Origin: Chitinophagaceae bacterium
GTDB lineage: Bacteria > Bacteroidota > Bacteroidia > Chitinophagales > Chitinophagaceae
Direction: 5' to 3'
Assembly (NCBI GenBank): GCA_947381435.1
Contig: CANCVE010000001.1
Coordinates: forward strand, 62,001-126,000
Length of the DNA: 64,000 bases
Positions 17,648-25,447 of the stretch are shown here, one piece after another. Each line of letters starts with the position of its first letter. The first letter of the stretch is position 1. Made by a program: the position numbers and the translations under genes. The notes under the pieces were generated by a model. The model was given only the letters and a program-made list of their open reading frames with translations, had not been told where the DNA came from and made no database searches.

Positions 17648-18520
17648 ATGGCAATCAAATCAATTCTAGTAGTTTTCATTATATCTACTATTCTTATTTC
17701 TTGTCATCAGAAGGAGAAAGTTGAAGAGGGCTTGGACAATTATTCCAAAATGGCATTTATCTCTTCACATAAAATTGCTAAAAATGCTATAAAAGATATT
17801 ATGGCTAATATTGAAAGTAAAAAGCATAATCCAGAAACGAGAGATACCGCTTACATCTATAAACCCAAAGCAGATTCAATTGTAAATCTGTGTGACAAGT
17901 TGACTGATTATCTAGAAAAACTTGTGGATAGGGTAAACAACAATGAAAAACTAGAAGACAAGGATAGTTTATTTGAGAAACTAAGAACATTTGAAGCAAC
18001 ATTGGTAAAAATTGACACTAGGAATGAGGTCTTTGGGAATAGTATATTAGACATAGATACTTTAATAGGGTTCAAGAATATGAATAGAAATGAATTCAAT
18101 AACCAACTTTTAAAAGTTGCATCTAAAAATCAAACTTTAGCTTTTATAAATTCTATAGAGCAAGATGTTTTAAATGCTGAAGTTAAATTGATAGATAAAA
18201 TTAATAAAGACTGTGGTTATAGAGATCTCATTTTTGATAAATATTATGCTCTCATCACTCAAAATTCAGAGCAACTTAAGCCTAATAATATTTTAGAAAT
18301 AACAGCTGGCATTGGTAGATTTGAATATCATCCAAATGCAAAGTTTACGATTGGAAACAAAGAAATACCAATTAACGATAGCACCAATGGTGTAGCCATT
18401 TATAAAATGAAAGTTTCTGATAAAAAAGGAAGACATACAATTCGTACAAAAATTTCTTGGAAAAAACCCAATGGAGAACCAATTGAGTTGGAAAAAGAAA
18501 TTGTTTACTACGTAGAATAA
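17648..18520 (+). CDS. GldM-like orphan lipoprotein
   Basis: 290-aa lipoprotein with signal MAIKSILVVFIISTILISC (lipid Cys19). The body resembles the first two periplasmic domains of GldM, the T9SS/gliding motor protein. A helical region has YIYKPKADSIVNLCDKLTDY and FINSIEQDVLNAEVKLIDKI, then FDKYYALITQNSEQLKPNN leads into LEITAGIGRFEY and an Ig-like domain ending in EKEIVYYVE. True GldM is about 520 aa, has an N-terminal transmembrane helix that enters the GldL motor, and two further Ig-like domains. Here the helix is replaced by a lipid anchor and the last two domains are missing. No gldKLN genes are adjacent. A motor role is therefore unlikely; partner binding is possible. Confidence 0.68.
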   Translation: MAIKSILVVFIISTILISCHQKEKVEEGLDNYSKMAFISSHKIAKNAIKDIMANIESKKHNPETRDTAYIYKPKADSIVNLCDKLTDYLEKLVDRVNNNEKLEDKDSLFEKLRTFEATLVKIDTRNEVFGNSILDIDTLIGFKNMNRNEFNNQLLKVASKNQTLAFINSIEQDVLNAEVKLIDKINKDCGYRDLIFDKYYALITQNSEQLKPNNILEITAGIGRFEYHPNAKFTIGNKEIPINDSTNGVAIYKMKVSDKKGRHTIRTKISWKKPNGEPIELEKEIVYYVE

Positions 18521-18534
18521 GGAACGTGCACGGT

Positions 18535-18557
18535 GAACAACCTTCAAAAGGTTGTTC
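18535..18557 (+). terminator. Hairpin after the GldM-like gene
   Basis: GAACAACC (18535-18542) pairs with GGTTGTTC (18550-18557) around TTCAAAA, 15 nt after the stop codon. There is no T-run. A related hairpin with the same loop and the same TAGCG tail occurs at 48285-48318. Confidence 0.5.
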
Positions 18558-18648
18558 ATCATAGCGAGAAACTACTACTTGTTTTTAGGTTATTAATTGA
18601 ATAAAATTCAAAGTTTAACCTAAGGGTATAACTTCGTCGAAAGTTTTA

Positions 18649-19101
18649 ATGAAGCATCCTAAGTATAGTTATCGGTCTGAAGATTTATTTCTAGTCTATG
18701 AGTTTATTAGCGAAGGATCGAAAGGATTCATTAAAAAGATGGTAGTTTATACGGAGACGTCAACAGAAAACGTATACAATCTTGGCTTTGGAGATTATGA
18801 AGAAATCACAAATGGAATAAACGATCTAATAGTAACAAACAATGGGGATAGTCTGAAGGTTTTAGCCACTGTTGCTTCTACAGTTTATGCCTTTACAGAG
18901 AAATATCCAAATGCCTGGATTCTTGCAACTGGAAGTACTAATGTAAGAACGAGGCTGTATAGAATGGGTATTACTAATAACTTAGCAGAAATCAAGATAG
19001 ATTTCATAGTTTTGGGGTACAACAAAGAAGAACAGTGGGAAGAATTTATAATAGGAGAAGATTATGAAGCATTTTTATTAGCAAAAAAACAAAATCAATG
19101 A
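18649..19101 (+). CDS. DUF6934-like protein, first gene of an overlapping pair
   Basis: 150-aa soluble protein. The segments VYNLGFGDYEE, VTNNGDSLKVLATVASTVYA, FTEKYPNAWILATGST and RTRLYRMGI match from memory a Bacteroidota family annotated DUF6934, of unknown function. There is no signal peptide or membrane segment. Its stop codon overlaps the ATG of a 57-aa ORF by 4 nt (ATGA at 19098-19101), so the two are translationally coupled. Scattered small two-gene cassettes of this shape are often toxin-antitoxin or defence-related, but nothing in the sequence proves such a role. It is flanked by a lipoprotein and housekeeping tsaE. Confidence 0.72.
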   Translation: MKHPKYSYRSEDLFLVYEFISEGSKGFIKKMVVYTETSTENVYNLGFGDYEEITNGINDLIVTNNGDSLKVLATVASTVYAFTEKYPNAWILATGSTNVRTRLYRMGITNNLAEIKIDFIVLGYNKEEQWEEFIIGEDYEAFLLAKKQNQ

Positions 19102-19271
19102 AGTATATGACAGTAGAACAAACCATAGAGAAATTAAACAAATCAAAAGTGCCTATTATTGTCCTTGACAAGCGTTTGGAAAAATTTAGAGGGAAAGACT
19201 TATTTCCTGAAAAGATGAAAAGGGCAAATGAGATTTTAGCAAAGACAGGATTGCCTAGCCTGAAGAAGTAA
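19098..19271 (+). CDS. 57-aa protein coupled to the DUF6934-like gene
   Basis: A small ORF starting within the stop of the preceding gene (ATGA overlap) and ending in TAA at 19269-19271. The product begins MKYMTVEQTIEKLNKSKVPI and continues IVLDKRLEKFRGKDLFPEKM to GLPSLKK. It is highly charged with about 14 Lys, has a predicted N-terminal helix, a short hydrophobic strand (VPIIVLD) and a C-terminal helix, and shows no signal. The overlap, sensible codon use and lack of low complexity make it a genuine gene. It could be the partner (antitoxin-, chaperone- or adaptor-like) of the larger protein, which is inference. I do not recognise a named domain. Confidence 0.72.
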   Translation: MKYMTVEQTIEKLNKSKVPIIVLDKRLEKFRGKDLFPEKMKRANEILAKTGLPSLKK

Positions 19272-19399
19272 GGTTATTGGATTTTAGAATAGGCAAAAAA
19301 TCAAAGTCAACCTTATCAATCATTTCTTTCATTCCAATCATTTAGTCAGTATTTCAAATCCTCCCTTCCTTCAACAATTCCATTTCTTATCTTCGCCAA

Positions 19400-19816
19400 A
19401 TGGAAATAACCTACACACTGCCCGAAATAGATGCTGTTGCCAAACAGTTATGGGAAGAAGGTAAACAATATAAGATATGGGCTTTTTATGCCGAGATGGG
19501 GAGCGGCAAAACAACACTGATACATTCCATCTGCACACTACTTGCTGTGGAAGATGTGGTGAGTAGCCCCACTTATGCCATCATGAATGAATATAAAAGC
19601 AAGGTGGTGGGTACTATTTGCCATACGGACTGGTATAGGTTAAAAGACGAAAACGATGCCATCAATACTGGTGTAGAAGATGCGCTTTATAGTGCAGATT
19701 TATGCCTGATAGAATGGCCAGAAAAAGCAGAAGGTCTGCTAGAACAAGACACTTTTAAAATTAGTATTGTTGCTATTGATGCCACAACGAGAAGGCTTAT
19801 CACGACCGTTTGTTAG
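19400..19816 (+). CDS. tsaE: tRNA threonylcarbamoyladenosine biosynthesis ATPase
   Basis: 138-aa TsaE, the small ATPase that works with TsaB and TsaD to add threonylcarbamoyl to A37 of ANN-decoding tRNAs. The Walker A motif AEMGSGKTTLIHSI (about residues 30-43), the SSPTYAIMNEY segment and the HTDWYRL motif (usually HxDxYRL) are all visible, and LIEWPEKAEGLL matches the family C-terminus. Length is normal. A possible -7 box TATCTTCG ends only 4 nt before the ATG, so the mRNA may have almost no leader if that box is used. The alanine dehydrogenase gene follows after 87 nt. Confidence 0.95.
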   Translation: MEITYTLPEIDAVAKQLWEEGKQYKIWAFYAEMGSGKTTLIHSICTLLAVEDVVSSPTYAIMNEYKSKVVGTICHTDWYRLKDENDAINTGVEDALYSADLCLIEWPEKAEGLLEQDTFKISIVAIDATTRRLITTVC

Positions 19817-19903
19817 CGTACAAAAATTTATTGTTTGATAAGAGAGGATAAATAAGTAATTTTAGCCCTCTCAACTACGCTAAAAAAAGTAATTAATACG
19901 GCA

Positions 19904-21118
19904 ATGGCTACAAGTAAACCGCTTATCACTACCTCGTTTAGTTACGAAACATTAGAAGAAACATTGGACATTAAGCCGCAAGGTGCACAGCTGGAAATTG
20001 GTATTCCTAAGGAGTTCGCTTTTCAGGAAAACCGTATATCCTTATCGCCAGAAGCTGTAGGTGTATTGGTTAGCAATGGGCATAGTGTTATGGTAGAGCA
20101 CAATGCCGGATTGGGTAGTCACTACAGCGACAGGGATTATTCCGAAGCAGGTGCTACCATCGTTCACGACAAAGCAGAGGTATATAAAGCCCCATTGCTT
20201 TTAAAGAGTGCACCTGTAGTAGAAGAGGACATGGAGTTGCTACAGATGAATCAAACCATCATATCGCCCATACACCACTCTGCTTTAAAGGCTTGTATCA
20301 TTCAGAAGCTGATAGAAAAAAGAATCACCGGACTAAGCTTCGAAAACTTAAAAGACGATAACGGTAGTTATCCCATTGTAAGCAGCATGAGCGAGATAGC
20401 GGGTAGTGCCTTGATGCTTATAGCTGGTCAATACCTAAGCAGCTTCAACAAGGGCAAGGGGGTATTGCTTGGTAGCATAAGTGGTATCCCGCCTACTAAG
20501 GTGGTAATAGTTGGTGCGGGCATTGTGGGGGAAACGGCCACCAGAAATGCCTTGGCATTGGGCGCATCGGTAAAAGTTTTTGATAATAACGTGTACAAAC
20601 TGAAGGAACTTCAAAATAAGTTAGGACAACGTGTGTGGACAAGCGTTCTGGAGCCACGCATCTTAGCAAAACAATTGAAAACTTGTGAGGTGGCTATAGG
20701 CGCATTGAGCAATGAATACGGTAGAGCTCCTGTAGTTGTTACCGAAGAAATGGTGGCTGCAATGCGCCCGGGAAGTATTATTCTGGATGTGGCAATAGAT
20801 AGAGGAGGTTGTTTTGAAACAAGCCATCTAACAAGTCACGAAAACCCGACCTTTTTAAAACACAATGTGATTCATTATTGCGTGCCAAACATTCCGAGTG
20901 GCTTTGCCCGTACGGCTAGCCAAGCAATTAGCAATGTGTTGATGCCACTATTGCTTACCATTAGCGATGCAGGAGGACTAGAAGAGATGATTTGGCAAAA
21001 CGTAAACCTTAGAGAGGGGATATATATGTTTAAAGGGGCTTTGACAGATTTATACATCAGTCAGAAGTTTGATTTGAAGTTTACTGATTTAAACTTGTTG
21101 ATTGCAAGTAGAAGGTAA
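19904..21118 (+). CDS. ald: Alanine dehydrogenase
   Basis: 404-aa NAD-dependent alanine dehydrogenase, interconverting L-alanine with pyruvate and ammonium. The N-terminal catalytic domain holds IGIPKEFAFQENRISLSPEA with the substrate Lys/Arg region and HHSALK. The Rossmann domain carries KVVIVGAGIVGETATRNALA, and DVAIDRGGCFETS and VPNIPSGFARTAS are typical of the family. It is about 30 residues longer than classical Ald because of an N-terminal extension (TSKPLITTSFSYETLEETLD) that I have seen as usual in Bacteroidota relatives. The neighbouring glnN/amtB block fits a role in ammonium handling, though the genes are not in one operon. Confidence 0.92.
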   Translation: MATSKPLITTSFSYETLEETLDIKPQGAQLEIGIPKEFAFQENRISLSPEAVGVLVSNGHSVMVEHNAGLGSHYSDRDYSEAGATIVHDKAEVYKAPLLLKSAPVVEEDMELLQMNQTIISPIHHSALKACIIQKLIEKRITGLSFENLKDDNGSYPIVSSMSEIAGSALMLIAGQYLSSFNKGKGVLLGSISGIPPTKVVIVGAGIVGETATRNALALGASVKVFDNNVYKLKELQNKLGQRVWTSVLEPRILAKQLKTCEVAIGALSNEYGRAPVVVTEEMVAAMRPGSIILDVAIDRGGCFETSHLTSHENPTFLKHNVIHYCVPNIPSGFARTASQAISNVLMPLLLTISDAGGLEEMIWQNVNLREGIYMFKGALTDLYISQKFDLKFTDLNLLIASRR

Positions 21119-21212
21119 GTTGAAAGTCGAGAGTCGAAAGTTGAAAGTCGTAACCCGAAAGTTTTGCTGATCTACTTACGACTATCGACTTTAAACTTTC
21201 GACTCTCGGCTT
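21117..21212. repeat. Inverted repeat of GTCGAAAGTTGAAAG words
   Basis: GTCGAGAGTCGAAAGTTGAA is complemented by TTTAAACTTTCGACTCTCGG across a 30-nt centre. It begins at the ald stop codon and occupies two thirds of the 144-bp spacer. Confidence 0.8.
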
Positions 21213-21262
21213 TTGGTTCTTGCCTCGAATGTATTTTTCAACCACGAAATATTTAGAAGAAA

Positions 21263-22510
21263 TTGTTACAAAAGAGGATTCTTACTGCTGCTTTTTTTAT
21301 TGAGATACTGAGTGCTACCTACCTTTTAGCCAACAGCGATTTTGCTGCCTTGGCAAGTGTACTATATTTTATTAGTGGATTGGCGATAGCAATTGTCATC
21401 CTATTTTTCCCACAAGCAAAGCTTCGATTACCAAACAAATCTTTCTTCACTGATACCTTCAATGGGTACAAGTTTTCTGCAATAGCAATAATGGGAGTTA
21501 TGATGTGTCATTTTGGAATGCGCTTCATGGAAGATGCCCCGCTCGACTTTCACGATTCTGATATGCTTCCCATTATTAAGGTGATGAGCCAACGCTTCGT
21601 AGCAGGTCATTGGTCAAAAGTGTATGATATTATCCCCAATATATGGCAGGGCATAAAACCCATTTATTTGCCTGCCATGTGGTTGCCTTTTACTGCAGCC
21701 GAATGGCTTCATATAGATATTCGGTGGATGACAATAATGGCGCTGTTCTTAGCATTTTCGCTTGCCATCCTATTATGGAATCCTTTTGCTAGTAAACGCC
21801 TGTCTCTTACTTATAAGGTCTCTGTTTTTATGCTATTCTGGTGGTTATTTACCAACGATTCCGCTGGTCTTATTCCCTACACAGAAGAAGGAGTAGTTAT
21901 CATTAACTATGTATGGCTCACTTTGGCTTTATTGACGGAAAACTATTTATTGATTGGCATTGCTGCTAGTTTATGTTTATTGAGTAGGTATGCCTTGGTG
22001 GGTTGGTTGCCCGCTATGTTAGTGCTATTGTATGTACAAGGTAAAAAGAAGCAGTGGATTCACCTTAAAATAAGTGGTATTGTATGCTTTCTTGTACTAG
22101 TATTACTTCCTTTTGGTTGGGGAATTATCAAGGACTTCATTAGTTTGCCTGGTGCATATATAAATTTTGCCGCGAGGGTATGGCATGATGGTCCACATGT
22201 TTTTTACATAAGCTTAGGCTTTGCCAAGTTCTTTGGACCCACTCATATTGCCATGCAGCATTATCTTTTAATCACCCTTTCGTTTGTTGTACCGATGGTG
22301 TTTGTGCTGTTCTGCGCTTGGGCTAATTTTAAGAAAAAGGCAAATCTGCACAATATTGCTTTGGCTGCACTGAAGATAGCGTTGGTTATATTCTACACAT
22401 TTATAGATGTTCCTTACTTGTACCTTTTCTATACCTCACCATTTATAAGCTGCATCATCGTTTCCTATTGGGTATCTTATCAAGAAAAGGAAGCTGTTAT
22501 TGCTGGTTAG
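21263..22510 (+). CDS. Polytopic membrane protein, possibly a GT-C-type glycosyltransferase
   Basis: 415-aa protein with about 10 hydrophobic helices. The start is a TTG at 21263: an in-frame TAG lies 9 nt upstream, the next in-frame ATG is some 75 codons inside the first helices, and an AGAAG purine run precedes the TTG. The loop after the first helix pair reads DFHDSDMLPIIKVMSQRFVA, then WQGIKPIYLPAMWLPF, which recalls the acidic first loop and Y-x-P-x-x-P pattern of GT-C transferases. I cannot assign a family. It ends in a bidirectional terminator shared with the convergent glnN. Confidence 0.7.
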   Translation: MLQKRILTAAFFIEILSATYLLANSDFAALASVLYFISGLAIAIVILFFPQAKLRLPNKSFFTDTFNGYKFSAIAIMGVMMCHFGMRFMEDAPLDFHDSDMLPIIKVMSQRFVAGHWSKVYDIIPNIWQGIKPIYLPAMWLPFTAAEWLHIDIRWMTIMALFLAFSLAILLWNPFASKRLSLTYKVSVFMLFWWLFTNDSAGLIPYTEEGVVIINYVWLTLALLTENYLLIGIAASLCLLSRYALVGWLPAMLVLLYVQGKKKQWIHLKISGIVCFLVLVLLPFGWGIIKDFISLPGAYINFAARVWHDGPHVFYISLGFAKFFGPTHIAMQHYLLITLSFVVPMVFVLFCAWANFKKKANLHNIALAALKIALVIFYTFIDVPYLYLFYTSPFISCIIVSYWVSYQEKEAVIAG

Positions 22511-22551
22511 AGTTAGTGGTTAGTATATTTAGACTTTTATTGGCAATAAAA

Positions 22552-22586
22552 AAGCCCCGCACTTTTCAGGCGGGGCTTAATTTTTT
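22552..22586. terminator. Bidirectional intrinsic terminator between convergent genes
   Basis: AAGCCCCGC pairs perfectly with GCGGGGCTT around ACTTTTCAG, with AATTTTTT on the right and AAAAAA on the left, so it can serve both the membrane protein gene and glnN. Confidence 0.92.
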
Positions 22587-22656
22587 AATAATTAGTATTG
22601 ATAAAGGAATTAACTATTAGTTAATCTAACAACTTATAACTAACCACTAATACTTA

Positions 22657-24846
22657 CTATCTTAAGAATAACATTTCTCTGTATTTAGGTAGCGTCCATT
22701 CTTCATCATCAACCAAATGTTCTAATTTGTCAACGTGATAACGGATTACATCAAAGTATTTACCCTTGATATCATCACAATAAGCAATTGCTCTTTCTCT
22801 TGTATCAGCTATGTTGTTAGCTACTTTTCTAGCTTCAACCATTGCATTTACATTTTCATAAACTACATTGATGTGTTCGCTTACTTCATTCAAGATAGCC
22901 AACTGACTCCTGTAAGTGTTTTCAGGTACACCAACTGCTTTCAAGCTTTCGATGTTACCAGCCAATTGAGTTAGATATTTAACTGCCGCAGGAATGATAT
23001 GATTTAAAGCTAAATCGCCCATTACTCTTGCTTCAATTTGAACTTTCTTCAAGTACTTCTCTAGCTCAATTTCGTGACGAGCTTCTAATTCACTGTGAGA
23101 ATAGATGTTGTTATCTTCAAATAACTTCTTAGCCTTAGGAGTAACCATTGCATCTAAAGCTACTGGAGTTGTTTTTAAGTTAGGCAAACCGCGTTTTTCG
23201 GCTTCTTTATGCCATTCTTCGCTATAGCCATCACCTTCAAACAATACTTTTTTACTTTCAACGATGTAACGTTGAATTGTTTGCATAACAGCAACTTCTT
23301 TCTTTTCACCTTTTTCAATCAAAGCATCAACATCTTTCTTGAATGTTTTCAAGGTTTGAGCCATGATAGTATTAAGAACAGTCATTGGGTTAGCACAGTT
23401 TGCTGTAGAACCTACTGCACGGAACTCAAATTTGTTACCAGTGAAAGCGAATGGAGAAGTACGGTTTCTATCCGTATTATCCAATAATAATTCAGGGATA
23501 CTACGGTGAAGATCTAATTTCAGGATAGCTTCATCTTGTTCGTCAAAGTGAAGACCAACACGGCTTTCAACTTCTTCCAAAACTTTAAATAGATATTGAC
23601 CAACGAAAACAGAAATGATTGCAGGAGGAGCTTCATTAGCACCCAAACGGTGATCGTTTGGAGCAGATGCAATAGATGCTCTTAAAACGTCTGCATAGTC
23701 GTGAACAGCTTTGATGGTATTAACAAAGAAAGTTAAGAACATCAAGTTTGTTTTTGGCGTTTTTCCTGGAGCTAATAAGTTAACACCAGTATCAGTAGCC
23801 ATACTCCAGTTATTGTGTTTACCGCTACCATTGATACCAGCAAATGGTTTTTCATGTAGTAATACCCTCAATTTGTGGCGTTTAGCAACACGGCTCATCA
23901 CATCCATTAATAATGTGTTGTGATCTACTGCTATGTTTACTTCTTCAAAAATAGGCGCACACTCAAACTGAGCAGGAGCAACTTCATTATGACGAGTACG
24001 TAAAGGAATACCTAATTTGTAAGCTTCAGTTTCGTAATCACGCATGAAAGCATAAACTCTTTCTGGGATAGAACCAAAATAATGATCTTCTAATTGTTGA
24101 CCCTTAGCTGGAGCAGCACCAAATACAGTACGACCACTTTGTACTAAGTCTGGACGAGCATTAGCTAATGCTTCATCAATGATAAAATATTCTTGTTCCC
24201 AACCTAAAGTAGCAGTTACTTTAGTTACATTCTTATCAAAATAATGAGCTACATCTACTGCGTGTTTGTTTAAAGCTTCTAATGCTTTTAACAAAGGTGC
24301 TTTGTAATCCAAAGATTCACCCGTGTATGAAACAAATATTGTAGGGATACACAATGTTCTACCTGTACCTATTTCTATAATGAATGCAGGTGAAGATGGA
24401 TCCCAAGCGGTGTAACCACGTGCTTCAAATGTAGATCTGATACCACCATTAGGGAAAGAAGATGCATCTGGCTCTTGCTGAACAAGTGCTCCACCGTCAA
24501 ATTCTTCGATTGCAGTGCCATCGCTTTTTAATGTAAAGAAAGAATCATGTTTTTCAGCAGTTGTTCCTGTAAGAGGTTGAAACCAGTGAGTAAAGTGAGT
24601 TACTCCTTTACTTTCAGCCCAAGCGCGAAGACCATTTGCTATTTGACCAGCATTTGCTCTGTCTATTTTCTTTCCTCCTTTAATACTTCCTACAAGACTT
24701 TTATAAGCATCATCGCTCAGAAACTCTCTTGCTGTCTTAAGGGTAAAAACATTTTCGCCAAAAATGGCTGTAATCTTAGACGATTTAGAGCCATTGGCTT
24801 CTACCTCATCTGTCAACTTTGTGATCGCATCAAACCTTAGTGACAT
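22657..24846 (-). CDS. glnN: Glutamine synthetase type III
   Basis: 729-aa GSIII, the large dodecameric glutamine synthetase common in Bacteroidota, forming glutamine from glutamate, ammonium and ATP. Visible motifs include the N-terminal ENVFTLKTAREFLSDDAYKS, GWEQEYFIIDE (metal-binding glutamates), RTRHNEVAPAQFECAPIFEE, NGSGKHNNWSM (the GSIII form of the ammonia/ATP-site motif), and DRNRTSPFAFTGNKFEFRAV. Length is normal. It is transcribed divergently from the porin/amtB pair and convergently with a membrane protein gene. Its own promoter is recognisable 33-64 nt upstream. No PII (glnK) or glutamate synthase gene is in view. Confidence 0.97.
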   Translation of the reverse strand: MSLRFDAITKLTDEVEANGSKSSKITAIFGENVFTLKTAREFLSDDAYKSLVGSIKGGKKIDRANAGQIANGLRAWAESKGVTHFTHWFQPLTGTTAEKHDSFFTLKSDGTAIEEFDGGALVQQEPDASSFPNGGIRSTFEARGYTAWDPSSPAFIIEIGTGRTLCIPTIFVSYTGESLDYKAPLLKALEALNKHAVDVAHYFDKNVTKVTATLGWEQEYFIIDEALANARPDLVQSGRTVFGAAPAKGQQLEDHYFGSIPERVYAFMRDYETEAYKLGIPLRTRHNEVAPAQFECAPIFEEVNIAVDHNTLLMDVMSRVAKRHKLRVLLHEKPFAGINGSGKHNNWSMATDTGVNLLAPGKTPKTNLMFLTFFVNTIKAVHDYADVLRASIASAPNDHRLGANEAPPAIISVFVGQYLFKVLEEVESRVGLHFDEQDEAILKLDLHRSIPELLLDNTDRNRTSPFAFTGNKFEFRAVGSTANCANPMTVLNTIMAQTLKTFKKDVDALIEKGEKKEVAVMQTIQRYIVESKKVLFEGDGYSEEWHKEAEKRGLPNLKTTPVALDAMVTPKAKKLFEDNNIYSHSELEARHEIELEKYLKKVQIEARVMGDLALNHIIPAAVKYLTQLAGNIESLKAVGVPENTYRSQLAILNEVSEHINVVYENVNAMVEARKVANNIADTRERAIAYCDDIKGKYFDVIRYHVDKLEHLVDDEEWTLPKYREMLFLR

Positions 24847-24878
24847 GTTATAAATATTTAATTAAGTGATTAATCCTC

Positions 24879-24910
24879 CAAAAGAAGCATATTTTTTCAG
24901 TTTTTCCAAA
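24879..24910 (-). promoter_or_regulatory. Promoter of glnN
   Basis: On the minus strand TTTG (complement of 24907-24910), a 20-nt spacer and TTCTTTTG (complement of 24879-24886, one mismatch to TAnnTTTG) give a start site near 24872 and a leader of about 26 nt. Confidence 0.6.
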
Positions 24911-25075
24911 AAATCATCATTAAACTTATGAAAAAATATTTTTTATAGCTGTATTGGGGTGTTTTCCTTGTATAATTTGAGTATTTCTTTAGCTTAAGTG
25001 TACTTGTGTGTCATATAGAATTTTATTTCATTTAAAGTTACTTGACACATTAAAAAAATATTAATATTTATTTTA

Positions 25076-25108
25076 TTTGTTCAATATAATAAAAATTCAC
25101 TATTTTGC
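25076..25108 (+). promoter_or_regulatory. Promoter of the porin gene
   Basis: TTTG (25076-25079), a 21-nt spacer and TATTTTGC (25101-25108). The same layout (TTTGTTC, then CTATTTTAGC) precedes amtB. The start near 25115 would leave a leader of over 300 nt. Confidence 0.5.
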
Positions 25109-25114
25109 ATCCGA

Positions 25115-25447
25115 TTTCAGAGCTTAATGCTGTTCTAGATAGTGTAATATCTCAATAGAAAGAAATTAATACTACTTTATCTATAGTTCTTTAATATATA
25201 AATTATGCTTATTCGATTGGTCGATAAGCACTGACACCCTAGCAGTGGTACATTGTTTACAAACGCAACTTTTAAAGTGGACTAGTATATTCTCGTACAC
25301 TATTATATAGTAACCGGTTTTTAAAACATGAGACCTGTTTGGCACTAGGCTTCTTTAAAATCTTTGTTCCTGATCAAAATGAAGAAACTTAAGAAAGTTC
25401 TTGTCAAATGGTTCTCAATTTTTTCTTAACAATTAAACAAAAAAAAC
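25115..25447 (+). other. Long structured 5' leader of the porin gene, with an upstream ORF
   Basis: The 330-nt stretch has no gene of normal size. It holds a hairpin GCTTATTCGA/TCGATAAGC (25208-25230), CACTG...CAGTG (25229-25247), and a 16-codon ORF at 25379-25429 (MKKLKKVLVKWFSIFS) ending 18 nt before the porin ATG. A leader RNA or leader peptide is possible; I recognise no riboswitch class. Confidence 0.4.

Noticed and set aside
25339-25354. Sigma-54-like site TTGGCACTAGGCTTCT upstream of the porin gene
   Set aside because: The -24 half fits but the essential -12 GC is CT, and a Bacteroidota-type promoter is present upstream.
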